A DNA stretch of 64,000 nucleotides, from the NCBI RefSeq assembly GCF_018143015.1, contig NC_054758.1, positions 9,036,501 through 9,100,500 of the forward strand, given 5' to 3'. The position numbers were made by a program, and so were the translations under genes. Position 1 is the stretch's first letter. Every line of letters starts with the position of its first letter. The notes under the pieces were generated by a model, which was not told the origin of the DNA, ran no database searches, and saw nothing but the letters and a program-made list of their open reading frames with translations. The stretch is from Lytechinus variegatus (taxonomy: Eukaryota > Echinodermata > Echinoidea > Temnopleuroida > Toxopneustidae). Positions 1-11,532 of this stretch are shown here, one piece after another.

Positions 1-96
1 TATTCATACAAACAGACACTTGGGTGGTCATTATATTACATTCTGTAAAAAGTCATTTTGAGATCGTTACCAATACTGGAATTTATCTTCAAAATA

Positions 97-296
97 AAAG
101 AAGATTGCGTAATCTTTCAGGAAATTGGTATTTGGTGTATGGAATCTTACAAATTTCCTTAAATAAAACACCCTTTGTAAACAGACCTGTTCTGTTAAAT
201 TGCAGAAAAATTCCTGTTTTATGAATTTACAGAATGATGCTGTTATTGCTTTCTGCAAAAATAATTTTTTCTGTAAAATCATGAGGGTTTTAACAG
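97..296 (+). repeat. Dispersed repeat, copy 1 (partner at 53.77 kb)
   Basis: This stretch matches 53770-53970 in the same orientation over about 200 bp, including the words ggaaattggtatttggtgta and gcagaaaaattcctg. Both copies have a C/T-rich body and an internal ctgtaaa motif. No coding potential was recognised, and the superfamily is unknown. Confidence 0.6.
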
Positions 297-925
297 TGTT
301 GTGGCATTTTTGTGTATGTTCAACACTCAACATGAATTTGGACCTTAAGTTCATGGGTTCACTAACCTTTTAGCACCACTTTATAAATGGAGAAGGGCTC
401 GAAGATTCCAATAGATGGATGCATGAAAATCACCCGGGAAAATCATTACCTCAAGCATGGACCTACCTCAAGAAAATGATATGTCTGCTAGATACGGCAA
501 AGGGTCGTAAATTAGGACAGTGGGATTGGCTTGTTCTGACAGATGGCGCTATAAAGATCCGGGCTGAAAGGTGAGAGACGCGGAGAAAAGCCGTTGCTGT
601 TATTGTTCTTGATCCTGTTTTTCATATTTTTGTCAAAACAAGAAATAGAAATAGAATGAAACAGTCATGAAAGGAAAAGAAAGATTGATTGGTTACGTTC
701 TCATCCGTGTTCATCTGTATATAGCAATTTCATTTCATATTATTCTTTGAAATACGAAAATTCATCAATCTTCCTGTTGGAAAATGAAATAACAATCCGT
801 CGAAATTTGGCTGTTAGTTTGATGAAGTGATCACTGAGGGAGTATTGCATGTCTAATGTTGTTAAATCACATAAAACAAGAATTATCTTACACACTGAAA
901 TAAAAAAAAATTGGGCGAAAATGAT
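297..925. other. Intergenic, nothing recognised
   Basis: AT-rich sequence without a convincing ORF, splice-site pair or internal repeat. The short open frames here lack any family resemblance. Confidence 0.5.
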
Positions 926-929
926 CCAT

Positions 930-1583
930 GAGGGTAATAATTGTGTCCAACCAACATTGGGCATTTCTTTATAGGGCATTTTTATTTATCCATTGTGATA
1001 AAACTTTTGCCCACTCTTAAAGTAATTGCTGCTTATTCATAAAACCTTTCTGGGCATATGCTTTCCGTATTGGGTAAAATACTGCCCAAAATAATCGTTG
1101 GACACATATACCGTGTTTACACAGTGACACGGCTCGGGGGTTCGACACGCGAGCCGTGCTCAACACGGCAATTTTATGCTGTGTAAACGCGATCAGTGTG
1201 ATCCGCGAGCCGTGTCGAACACGGCTTTTTGATCCGCCAAAATCGTAGGTTTCAACCTGCGAGCCGAGTCAGACTCGGCAATTTTTTCGTGTGTAAACAG
1301 AAAGCCGTGTCGAACTCTCTTGACCAGGTCACTGCGCGCGCTTTCACTTTTGGCATTGTTGTTGTTCGCACGGACAAGATTCGATTCCGGCGGTGAATTT
1401 CCCGCGTTTAATTTGCGACGTCATAATTCTTCTTCCGTTCGAGATCCGCGAGCCGTGTTGAACTCGCCTTTTTATATGTACGTATAAACGCGATCTCTGA
1501 TCCCTTCTTCGCAGTGTTCAACCCGGCTCGCGGATTCAACACCCGAGCCGAGTCAATGTGTAAACACGGTAATAATTACCCTC
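930..1583. mobile_element. TIR element (gagggtaat...attaccctc), interrupted copy
   Basis: The terminal inverted repeats read gagggtaat(a)attgtgtccaacc on the left and the reverse complement (ggacacat...attaccctc) on the right. A second, uninterrupted relative at 46252-46434 has the same ends and the same interior words (gggcattttattta, gcagcaactactttaa). Here the element is split near its right end by a separate 459-bp fold-back element at 1111-1569. It is non-autonomous, with no transposase frame. Confidence 0.65.
1111..1569. mobile_element. Fold-back MITE with TA target duplication, nested
   Basis: The ends are ccgtgtttacac and gtgtaaacacgg, each flanked by TA (1109-1110 and 1570-1571). 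The arms repeat the word cgagccgtgt/acacggctcg several times, so the whole 459 bp can fold back. It is GC-richer than its surroundings. It sits inside the TIR element at 930-1583. TA duplication fits Tc1/mariner-type mobilisation, but no transposase is encoded and the superfamily call is inference. Confidence 0.7.
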
Positions 1584-1837
1584 GTGCTGGTAAAAATTTT
1601 ACCCAATATGTGTTACAGTGTACTCGATGATGATTGATAGACGGCACATACCATATATTCTGTGCATGACTGTAGCCTATATTTTTCCTCCAAGGTTTGT
1701 GTGGATGTACTGTGATAATTATCATGTGTGGGGGATGACTGTAATCCCTGCGACGGCATGGATATCGAACAATTGCATGTTTAAAAGAGCTACACTATTA
1801 GTGGCCCTTTTGAGATAATTTTGTTTAGGAAGAAAAA

Positions 1838-1890
1838 AAACAGAAGAAATACAAGGAGAAGAAGGAGAAAAAGAAGAAGAAGAAGAAGTA

Positions 1891-1954
<64 letters not shown>

Positions 1955-2110
1955 AAGAAGAACACGAACAACAACAACAATAAACAGAATAGAAAAAAGA
2001 GGAGAAGAAGAAGAGGCGGAAGAAGACGAAGAAGAATAATAAGAAGAAAAAGAACAAGAAGGGAAAGAATAATAAGAAGGCCATAACGACGACGAGGAAG
2101 GAGAAGACAA
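1838..2110. repeat. Trinucleotide microsatellite (GAA/GTA)n
   Basis: Imperfect GAA/AGA runs surround a (GTA)n core at about 1888-1952. Open frames here (poly-Ser, poly-Thr, poly-Arg) are by-products of a three-base period and are not genes. Confidence 0.9.
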
Positions 2111-2686
2111 CCAGGTAGAGAACAACATCATCAACAAAAGAAGACAAATAACTTAAGACAATTTGAAAAAAGCGGGTAAATAAGTAACGCCCATGCCATC
2201 TTTTCTTCAAGAACCCAAGTGACTATTTAGCGATGGTGACTGACAAAATAACAATTAAATCCAGACGATGATGCTCATAACCTGATTAATCCACCAATTC
2301 CTCTAAGCTAAAATATGTAGCTACGATTCCATTGCGTGTCCTGATTAATGTGTGCATTGCTTGTTATGGGCTCTGATCGATGTCCCTGGTCGTAATACCG
2401 GACGACTTGAATGGCCAGACCACTGGGAAATTGTCAGGTATAAATGATGTGGATATGTTTCCACCTATAGAGTATGTGCCTTGCATAAATTTGTTCATGG
2501 GAATAGCATGATTTCATCACGAATTTAAAGGTAAAGTAAGAGAAGTTTTCTTTAAGATGAAGGCTCACTGTCGATCTACATCGGTTTACGTGAAGCCAAC
2601 TTTGAAACCTTACCTCGTTTCGGAAATATGGGTTAAACACAATAGCCTAGAATATTTTTTTTTATTTTCGGTTGCGGGACCACCCC

Positions 2687-2713
2687 CTCCCACACACACA
2701 CACACACACACAT
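2687..2713. repeat. (CA)n microsatellite
   Basis: A short run of CA dinucleotides after a C-rich stretch. Confidence 0.85.
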
Positions 2714-3039
2714 AATTTTGGTCTCAGTGATTGTATTGACAAAAAATAAGAATACGGAGAAGAAATAATAGGGGAATTTCTTATGGCATAGTTTCGCTTC
2801 GTTTAAAGGGGACCCATTTTCAGTTGTTGTGTTTAAAAAGGGACTTTTCACTTTTTTTCAAATTCACGATACATCAAAGGATTGAAATTTTTATAACTTC
2901 TTTAAACCATTCACGGATTTTTCTGAAACTTTCACCAATATTTCGTATCACTGTTTTGCTATTTAAAAAAAAATCTGTCAGGGTAAACTTTCTCTTTAGC
3001 TTTAAACGAGTATATTTGTATTCTTATTTGTGAAAATAT

Positions 3040-3470
3040 GTTGTTTTTTCCTAAATGAGAAAGGGAGCCTAGCACTGGACCATTTGAATCGTGTATTAAT
3101 CTGAAGAAATTATATCTCCCCATCATTTCCCTACTTGAACGGAATATAAGAAACGCCGTTCTTCATAAAGCTTTAGATATTCAACACCAATATACTGTCT
3201 TCAAATGCTCTTATCTAATGTCAGTCCAAATTAATTCCTTTTCAGTGTTTTATATATTTTGTACGTAAAGAGGAAAAGGGGTGTTGCATTGGAGATTTCA
3301 GTCGTCGAACTGGCCGATAGAACTGGTGTATTAATGTGGAGAAATATTATATCCCTACCATTATCACTTGTCTCTTTGATATACAGATATAAGAAAGGAA
3401 ATATCATCCAACTTTTAACTTCTGATGTTTATCAGCAATTTCCTGATTGCAAATGCTTTTAGAATTGGCG
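3040..3470. repeat. Degenerate ~210-bp direct duplication
   Basis: Two adjacent segments, about 3050-3200 and 3255-3470, share similar order and words: 'ttaat.tg.agaaat.atatc.c..catt' followed by 'acttg' and an ATAAGAAA block. No family was recognised. This is an old local duplication or two related AT-rich repeats. Confidence 0.35.
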
Positions 3471-4785
3471 ATGTTTCTTTTTGATCAACACACTCTTCTT
3501 TATAATTGCTTTGGGCTATCGGTATCATGGGCATAGGAACAGTTAAAAGCAATTTCCCTGAAGATGTCGTTATGCTTTAAATTCCCTAAAGTTTATATAT
3601 CACCAGAGAAAATAGGGAAAGAGGAGTAAATCTCCTGATTAATATCCGAGAATTTAATTGTTTAAAGAAAACGAAGAAAAAAGTTTATAGAAAAAAATAC
3701 TTTCTTCTTCGTGACATGAAGTATATTTATATATATTTATATTTATGTGTGTTTTTTTTTCATTTCCAGAAATGAACAAAGTAATTCAATCTACCATTAA
3801 AGAAATATTTGGGAAAACAACTCCAATAAGGGATTAGAGGACAAGTAGGACAGGCCATTCCTTGTTTAATACGACGGACCGTCCAGCTCTTATTGTGTAA
3901 AATTTGAATATAGTAAATTACTGAAAACTCTATCGGAGAAAGGGAGAAGACATCCCCTATAAACTAGATTAAAAAGCTGGACTTTTAATATAAATTACTT
4001 TTTTTCAGTTTGACTCAAGTTTTACTTGGATAATAATATTTATAGGTGTGAGCCTTGCATGCCAGTGAAAATATCTAATGAGATAAACGCCATCTATCGT
4101 CAAGTGCAAGCGATTACTGGGGTCCGTGGCATAGTGAAGATGAGTTAAAAGGGGAACAGAAAAATTATGCTAATGTCACAAATACTTTTACGATTTTTCA
4201 ACATAGTAATACATGCCATGGTATGATGAGGTCGTTTGTACGGTGTTCGTATACTCTAAAAAGTGAAGCACTTATACCTATCCAGACCGCCCCGCTCGCT
4301 GACCTTTTACTTTTAAGTCTTACGCAACCTTTCAGACCAATTTTGGTACGCGGTTCCGAAATTACGCGACATTCTGTAAGTGAATGTCAGATCGAAAATT
4401 GCTCAAAAACGTGATTCGCGTACAAAGTCAATGCAAATTGTGTTTTCAAATGGAATTGTTTTATGCAGTTTATGATCGCAAAAGCTTCCCCGACAAAGTT
4501 CATTGAAAAAAAATGAAAAACAAAAGGTTAAAAAACAAAGAAAAATACATAAGAAATTGCAAAAAAGACATAAGAAATTGCTTTTAGATCGCAATCGTTT
4601 TCATGCACGTTTGCTATGAATACCACAAAGAGTTTATATTCCAAAAAATATATCATTTAGAGCTTTATTTAGGGAGTTAGAGGAAAAGGTTCGACTTCAC
4701 GTACTACTTGTGCGAAAATTAGCATAATCGCTGAGTGATTTTGCATGAAAAAAATACTAATCTCAAGGGGGGCCTTGGAGCCCCT
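3471..4785. other. Intergenic, nothing recognised apart from a C-run
   Basis: AT-rich sequence with a duplicated 'aagaaattgc' stretch near 4550-4580 and a G/C-run block (4768-4802) that often marks TE edges in this window. No gene, RNA or complete element was recognised. Confidence 0.45.
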
Positions 4786-4839
4786 AACCCCCCCCCCCCC
4801 GGCCATATGAACTCCCAGAATATCCTAGCCTAGATATGG

Positions 4840-5405
4840 TTAAAGGACAAGTTGATTTGAATAAGAGAAAAATCGAACAAGGATAACACTGAAAATTCAT
4901 AAAAATCGGATGTAAAATAAGAAAGTTAGGACACTTAAGTTCCCTTGATTTCACAAAGCAGTTATATGCACATCCCGGTCGGTATGCAAATGAGGGGACT
5001 GATGTCTCCACTTACTAACTACTACTGATGACATCACTCACTCGCTATTTCATTTGTATTTTGTTATACGGAAAATGAAATATTTTAATTTTCCCCTCAT
5101 TGCCATTTGAAACAATATTCTATTTCTTCTGAACATGTGGAATTAACATTTTATGGTTCAGTCAAATTGGTCCGTAATGTCAAATCTGTAAAAATTGAAA
5201 TGTTGTATGATTCAAACAAAAAAATAGTAAGTGGAGACATTATCAACTCTAAATTGTGCAGATAACTATTTTCTGAAAAATGAGTGAAATTTTAATATGT
5301 CATAACTTTCTTATTTTACATCAGATTTTGATGAAGTTTTCAGTATTATGCTTGTCTGATTTTTCTTCATTGATTCAAAACAACTATTTTCTAGGGTGGA
5401 CTATA
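4840..5405. mobile_element. Palindromic MITE, family M1, copy 1
   Basis: The left half (taaaggacaagttgatttga...aaaatcggatgtaaaataag) reappears inverted at the right end (cttattttacatcagatttt...ttctagggtgga). The same family recurs at about 13895-14480, 17560-18140 and 23930-24535. It carries the words 'aaattttcatcaaaatcggat' and 'gcatatgcacatcccggtcggtatgcaaa'. It is non-autonomous, with no ORF of note. Confidence 0.7.
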
Positions 5406-5560
5406 GAAAGAGCTGCTATAGTGACTGCACTTCGGGGTGCTGTTTTAGTAATTCAAGTAGAAAATCAGCACTTTGAAGTGCTGTCACTATACAAGCTCAT
5501 AATGTGCTAAATTAGCACTTTTCACAGTGCAAAGGTATATTTGTGACCATATAGCTTATT
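5406..5560. other. Short inverted 'agcacttt/aaagtgct' segment
   Basis: Several copies of gtgctg/cagcac and agcactt words flank each other in inverted order, resembling a similar gtgct-rich segment at 17100-17260. Probably a MITE remnant. Confidence 0.35.
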
Positions 5561-6109
5561 AAGTTCCCTCGATTTTTTTTACTTCATTTATTTTTCTGAA
5601 TTATATTCGGAGACGTCATCTTGGTCATGAACAGTATGACATATACTATAAAAGGATTGCTGATGAGGTTGAGATCATGTAATGGGAGTGATAAATAGAA
5701 AATGATTGGTATTGACGGCATACTTCACTACACAATCAGACAAGAACCCACACAATGATGGGGTGGGGTGTTACATTGGTAAACCGCGTCTCGAATGTCC
5801 TCGTTAGCGTTCTGGTTTCATTGTTTCTGAATAGATGGGACCAAACGTCAGATATGGTTATAACTCATTATTTGATTATAAACATCTGATTAAATGCCCT
5901 TTCATACGTGAATCTTGAATCATCATTGTAATGATGATCGCAATTCTTCTATAGAATCATCGTACCACTGGTTCACTCGAAAAACTGTGATTTGAATTCG
6001 AATTCCTGAGCGATGGCGGCGGTATTGTGTCCTTGGTGACTTGTCAATCCAAGCACTGCCTCGCAAATACGAACTACAATGAGTGCATGACATTTGTATA
6101 ATCTACGGA

Positions 6110-6593
6110 CAGAGGCGTCGATTATGGGGGGGCAGGGGGGGCGATCGCCCCACCAATGAAAATATTGGGGGGGCAAACATATCATTTTGCCCCCCCAATA
6201 ATTCCGCATGTGCTAAAAATAAAATAAGATTGTAATGTTACACAGAAATCAGCAAGCGAGATTGAGATACACAACTCGTTCTTTGTCTAAAATCGTGCTT
6301 AAAATGTCCACTTTTCAGATTGGAATATCAACAAATTTCAGCTCGCGCTTCGCGCTCGCATCATTTTTGTAACAAAAACCCATACTTTCCATGATTAAAT
6401 AGGTGAATATGGTCCCGTTTTCAGTTCTAAACCTCAAAAGAACTCCCACTTCGATTTGCAATAATCTTTTGTTGGATATATATATCTTGTTCTTTATTAA
6501 AAACGTCCATTAAACTCAATTTTTTTTTCAGATCGAAATATCAAAATTTTCAGCTCGCGCTTCGCGCTCGCATTAATCTGCTGGTGAGATATG

Positions 6594-6644
<51 letters not shown>

Positions 6645-6770
6645 ATATATACATATATATATGTACACATATATAGGCATATGTGTGTGTTTGTGTGATC
6701 GAGCGCCTTTGGAAAATTGATTCATGATTTTGCCCCCCCCCCCAATCTGAAAAATGGATCGACGCCCCTG
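6110..6770. mobile_element. hAT-like non-autonomous element with 8-bp TSD
   Basis: It starts cagaggcgtcgat and ends atcgacgcccctg, imperfect inverted ends of the CAGGGG type known in hAT transposons. It is flanked by 8-bp near-identical repeats: tctacgga (6102-6109) and tctatgga (6771-6778). Inside are two copies of cagctcgcgcttcgcgctcg (about 6340 and 6553), a TA/TG microsatellite (6597-6690) and G/C runs at both ends. There is no transposase, so it must be mobilised in trans. It is nested inside the TIR element 5897-6992. Confidence 0.75.
6597..6690. repeat. (TA)n/(TG)n microsatellite
   Basis: Compound TA and TG dinucleotide tract inside the hAT-like element. Confidence 0.9.
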
Positions 6771-7239
6771 TCTATGGAAGTGTTTGAAAGGTCACATAAG
6801 CTCCGCCCTCCAAAAGATGTTTTGGAAGTCAACCCCTTCAGACGTAAAATTCGTACCGTAATTTGAGTGAAATTAACCTCCGGAGTAGAATTTGTGATTA
6901 GCGTCCGTGATACTAGCTTGGTTTAATTAATTAATAATTGTTTTTCACTGGAGTCATCATTCAAATAACTATTTTGGTACCCTGTGAAAGGGCGGCGACC
7001 GGGCACAATCCATGCAGAAAGAATGAACCACTGAAGTGCAACAAGCCGACACAATGCCTGACTACCTTCACGAACTTGGACTGGTTCGGTATAATACAAC
7101 CTTTGATTGGCCTTGATGTATAAAAGGAAGTATAGAGCGTAGGAACCAGACAATGGCAATGTATTTCTTTAATCCTATTTACGAAATATGTATGCCAAAG
7201 GCGTTCCAACAATATCTAAGTAAATCACGTGCGCCGATC

Positions 7240-7800
7240 TTAATTTCCTCATCACCTCTTTAGTTTTTTAGGCACCGCCAAACGATTTTTGTAGAAGGTG
7301 AGCGGCCTGTAGAAAAACTTATCGGTTGCCGAGAAGTGCCCCGTCGATTACCCATTACTCAAGGACAAATGTGGGTCAAATCGGGGAACTTTCTAGTTTG
7401 GCGTCGAGCACTGATCGGCTGACACCCAACGATTCCCTGGTGGTCTCTTACCGGCCACCGGTCTATTTTTCGGTAATCTCCCCGCCGATCTTGAATTCGC
7501 CCGAGATCAACGTCCTACCTCTTAGCGGCCGGTGACCGATCGACAGCCCTTGATACAACGAGTTCATTTTTTTTACCTAAATCGTTCGACGGCGACCGCT
7601 CGATTATATCAGCGACCACCCGGGCACCGAGCGTATTTAGGGCGGCAGGTGAAAAGTGAGCAGGCGCCGCTAGAATTTTAACTCCGTGCTAAATCTTGAT
7701 CGGCGACCGAGCGATGACCCCAAAACCAGTGGTGACCGGACGGCCGCCGCTCGGGGCCCGGGCGAAATTGGCTAAAAACTCGCCGCCCGATCGCCCAGCA
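7240..7800. other. GC-rich segment with repeated cggcgaccg words
   Basis: This block is much richer in G+C than the surroundings and repeats gatcgg, cggcgacc and gagcgg words in both orientations. Its end (gccgcccgatcgcccag) partly mirrors the gggcggcgaccgggc at 6990-7007. It looks like a degenerate fold-back element. No CpG-island gene or exon was recognised. Confidence 0.3.
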
Positions 7801-8084
7801 GGTTAACTTGGGGGACCTTAGCCATACTGGGTTACATGATTGTTACCGGTATTAAAGAGATCAAATAACCTGACCTAACCTGAGAGGTGGCTTCGGGCCG
7901 GGCCATACACCTCTAAAAGTTTTTCACGAACAAGAATAAACAAGAGGAAAGTAAAAAAAAAAGGTGAAATAATGCTACTATTTCCAGAATATTATGTTGA
8001 GAAATCTATCACATTTTTTTTTTGGTGGGGTGGGGCTTTTGCTTATAAATTTCTGGCTCATTAACGCCGCTGACTGTAGTCAAA

Positions 8085-8388
8085 CAGGGGCCGATTGCAC
8101 GAAAGGGTCTTTCCAAGGACCATCTTTTATGATACGCTATAAGCGGGGGTGTTTCTGAAATTTATGATAAAGAATAAGATTCGTTAGCTTGCTTTTAAAT
8201 CAAATTTTATACAATTTCATGATATGTCACATCATTTTATAAACAAATATTTTGTTTATTTTAACGGACGAATGAAATAATTATGTTTGCAGATGATTTA
8301 TTTAAAATGCGTTTGACATGGCGCATCATAAAAGATGGGCGACACGAAAGACGGTCCTTGCAAAGACCCTTTCGTGCAATCGGCCCCA
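8085..8388 (+). mobile_element. MITE (caggggccgattgcacgaa), left copy of inverted pair
   Basis: It begins caggggccgattgcacgaaa and ends with the inverse (tttcgtgcaatcggcccc). The body contains a region around 'cagatgatt.atttaaaatgcgttt' and 'gggcgacacgaaagacggtc'. It is the mirror image of 8449-8761, about 60 bp away. Confidence 0.7.
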
Positions 8389-8448
8389 GAATCGTTCAGG
8401 ACTGGTGAACGCCGTGTGGAGGGATGTAGTGCGTTCATGGAATGTTGG

Positions 8449-8761
8449 ACCCGATTGCACGAAAGGGTCTTTGCAAGGACCTTCTTTCGTGTCGCCCATC
8501 TTTTATGATGCGCCATGTGAAACGCATTTTAAACCAATCATCTGCAAACATATTCTATTCGTCCGTTAAAATAAACAAAAATATTTGTTTATAAAATGAT
8601 GTAATATATCATGAAATTGTATAAAATTTGATTTAAGAACAAGCTAACGAATCTTATTTTTTATCATAAATTTCAGAAACACTCCGCTTATAGCGTATCA
8701 TAAAAGATGGGCGACACGAAAGACGGTCCTTGGAAAGACCCTTTCATGCAATCGGCCCCTG
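8449..8761 (-). mobile_element. MITE, right copy of inverted pair
   Basis: Reverse-complement copy of 8085-8388, including TIRs and internal region, ending ggcccctg at 8761. Together with the left copy it makes a ~677-bp palindrome around a ~60-bp spacer. The outermost CAGGGGCC/GGCCCCTG ends suggest hAT-type mobilisation. Flanking 8-mers (tagtcaaa / aactcgaa) match at only 5 of 8 positions, so a target duplication is not established. Confidence 0.65.
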
Positions 8762-9403
8762 AACTCGAATGCAAACATATCTCAATTCAATACGATCTGG
8801 GAATTATAATGGGAAAGCATGCAGGGGATGGTCACGGTAAGGAATTTTAACAATCCTTTCTCATCGATAAAAAGGTCTATTGAAAATCAATGTACCACCT
8901 AATACATCACCAAAACGGATTGATCCGTAAACCAATTTAATTTGGTGTTGGTATTTACCAGTTTACGGAGATTTGTGGGAGCTATATGATTATCAATGGT
9001 ATGACATGGCAACGAAAGTGGCTCATTTCATAAACTATTGGGAATGGTGTCGTTCTTCTTTCCCGGAATTATTGTCTCCTTGCGTTAAAGCGCTCTGAAG
9101 TTGGATCGCACGCGTTGACGCCAGGAGAGAGATATAAGGCACATCAAAAGAAACAACAGTAGTTCAGCCAACAACCGAACTGGGATGAGACATGCAGTAA
9201 GCAGATATCAGCCCTTGTAACTGGAATGAGAGCATTCTAGTTCTCGTTTAAACTGGAAAGGACACCTCTATCAAAACTTCCTTTGGACGGGTCTTATCCT
9301 CAGCACTGTTCTCTGTGGTTATTGATGGTAGGCTCAATAATAATTTTCTTCATGAAATTTTCTGTACAAATTATCTTAAAGGGATAGTCCGGGCCACTCA
9401 CAC

Positions 9404-9439
9404 ATTGTACGAGGTTAGTATGTACTAACCTCGTACAAT
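9404..9439. repeat. Perfect 17-bp-arm palindrome
   Basis: The arms attgtacgaggttagta and tactaacctcgtacaat are perfectly complementary with a 2-nt centre. It lies beside the 'gggatagtccgggcc' word, which reappears as gagtccgggcta near 9991, so it may be part of a TIR element. Confidence 0.8.
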
Positions 9440-9622
9440 AGACCGTGTTTGACCCTGGATTTCGAAGTAGTCGGCAAACATCGCTTCATTGCTGAAGTAA
9501 TGTTTGACGAAACTCCTTCTCGCTACGCATCGGGGCTCTTGCCGGTAAGTAGCAATTGGGGCAACAAATAGGAAATTATTTTAAAATCATAATCATTAAA
9601 ACAAAAAGCAAATTTCGCTTAC

Positions 9623-9760
9623 CTCGGCCTCGAAATTGACTTCGCTTGTCTCTTCCACGGAAATACAAGGAATCCCGTTGGTGGCGCTAATAATTTCACA
9701 ACCTTGATTCAGCTCCTCGGTAATTTTATAACTGTATCTAAATTCTTTGAATGCGCAATC
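9623..9760 (-). CDS. Candidate orphan internal exon (unidentified)
   Basis: On the minus strand a 46-codon open stretch ends in a consensus-like donor (gccgag|gtaagc, boundary at 9623/9622) and follows a weak acceptor (aattataag|gattgc). The encoded peptide is acidic and contains ITEELNQGCEIISATNG and VEETSEVNFEAE. In-frame stops lie just upstream of the acceptor. I do not recognise a family. It could be a real exon of an unseen gene, or a decayed transposon exon, since neighbouring sequence contains palindromes. No partner exon was found. Confidence 0.25.
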
Positions 9761-10019
9761 CTTATAATTAATTTACTAATTAATATACATAAATATACAT
9801 GTTTTTTAAAAGAAACTTCAAGGAGAAGTCACAGAAGGATCTAAATGATACGGTAAGTGTCATAGCAGAATGTGATATATAAAATTTTAAGGGAAATTTA
9901 ATGTGGGCAAAAGCCCAGCAAACTTTAACTGTGTCGTGTGTGTCGCGTGCATACGACTGATATTCCTTCGCACGCGAGATGCTTTGAACCCATGGGTGAG
10001 TCCGGGCTAGAAGTATGTA

Positions 10020-10460
10020 TAGCTAAATACATAGAGTAGAATTCACTAAGCAAAATGCCGAAAATTTCATCAAAATCGGATAACAAATAACAAAGTTATT
10101 GAAATTTTAAGTTTTGCAATATTTTGTGTAAACAGTCGTCATGAATATTCATTAGGTAGGCTGATGATGTCACTTCTCCACTTGTTCTTTTGTACTTTAT
10201 TATATAAAATTAGGTTTATTCTATTTTTTCCTCCAATAACTGGAAAAATTTGATTGACAAATGATTTAGTGCATTAGATATTTATTGCTGCAACGTATTT
10301 CATTATAAGGGAGACAAATTATTCACACAAGTATGAAATAATGAAAAAAATATGATTTTATGTAATAACAAAAAAAAACAGAAAGTGGAGATGTGACATC
10401 ATCAGCCCACCTAATATAATCACAACTGTTTACTACCAGTGGATAGGATAAATGTCTGAC
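10020..10460. mobile_element. Palindromic MITE related to family M1
   Basis: It shares 'aaaatttcatcaaaatcggata' with the M1 family. It also has a mirrored pair around 'aggctgatgatgtcacttctccactt' on the left and 'agtggagatgtgacatcatcagcccacct' on the right. Boundaries are approximate. Confidence 0.5.
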
Positions 10461-11059
10461 ATTCCATATCTGAACAGAAAAGGGTACCTCGACCGGATCA
10501 TTTTAAAAAATAAATCAGCATTTATGAAGACTACACCTGACGGGACCAAATTCATCACTTGAGAGAGTAAAATGACCCTAATTCTTCCGCCAGTAAAAAT
10601 ATAGTTTCACATGGTGATATATCTTTCCAATTTGAAAAAAAGTTCAGTAGGTACCCTCCCTAGAATCAGTGTTAGATTGTCAGTCATATTCATTCATTTT
10701 TGTCAATCAACAATATCAAATTTAAAAATTGAGCAATTGGGTTGGCTCGAATGAATATTTATGGCCTGCCAATTGTGATTAGGCCCGTTCAACCACAAGT
10801 TGTTGGCATGGTTGGGGGCCCATCCTGACTTAGGTCACCACTCCATTCACTGCCGTATATTTCTTCAGCGGCGGTGACTTCTTTCCTCTCCCATTGACTT
10901 TGTACACAACGTGCGCACACACACCGACACACACGTGAATAGAGGCGACTTATTTCAGGAAAAGGCCAAACTTTTTTTGTTTTCAGTATGATATTGATGT
11001 ACCTTTTAGAATATGTATACGCTTTCCTATTTAGCTTTTTTTTATTTGGTCTTAATTTT

Positions 11060-11159
11060 AAAAAGATCGAGGATAAGACCGCCATAATCATGTGTTTAAT
11101 GACGTTAACAAAAAGATCGAGGATAAGACCGCAATAATCATGTGTTTAATGACGTTAAC
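11060..11159. repeat. 50-bp tandem duplication
   Basis: Two head-to-tail 50-bp units (aaaaagatcgaggataagac...gacgttaac) differ at one position. The near-identity indicates a recent slippage or duplication event. Confidence 0.85.
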
Positions 11160-11510
11160 TGGCAGCTGCTTGTATTTGTCTTTTATTGTATTTTCTATCT
11201 ATTATGCTGGTGTTAATTGTTGTAGTTTTCTGGTTTTATAGTTTTCTCTGTATGTTGTATGTAATGTTTTACTCTTTTTTTTAAATTGTATAATATTGTG
11301 ATATGTTATGTGATATTTTATCAGGGCTCTCTTGTAAAGCAGCTTTGTACTGGAAAGACTACCCTGGGTAAAGAAAACAAAATGATAATAATAACAGTCT
11401 ATAAAACGCACAAAACTGTTTACGATACTTGATGAAACACTACAGTAGATGTGCCACAGTTGAACAATATAAATTAATATTTGTGTCATATTTTCCACTT
11501 CCTCTTTCAC

Positions 11511-11512
11511 AG
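11511..11512 (+). other. Splice acceptor of gene A 5' coding exon
   Basis: A pyrimidine-rich tract (ttttccacttcctctttcac) precedes AG, placing the exon start at 11513, 20 nt before the ATG. The same acceptor is conserved in gene B (21149-21150). It implies an upstream untranslated exon that I could not locate with confidence. Confidence 0.6.
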
Positions 11513-11532
11513 CAACGTCGCATCATTTTAGA

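Larger units (their letters stand above)
5897..6992. mobile_element. TIR element (ccctttca...gtgaaaggg), interrupted copy
   Basis: The ends are ccctttca and gtgaaaggg. The body (cttgaatcatcattgtaatgatg, gacttgtcaatc.aagcactgc, aatctacg, cacctccggag) matches 42224-42777 throughout. The 42-kb copy lacks the 661-bp insertion found here at 6110-6770, so it serves as an empty-site reference. Non-autonomous. Confidence 0.65.

Noticed and set aside
1722..2210. 162-aa ORF with poly-Thr and poly-Phe
   Set aside because: It is a translation of the GAA/GTA microsatellite; all frames stay open because the period is three.
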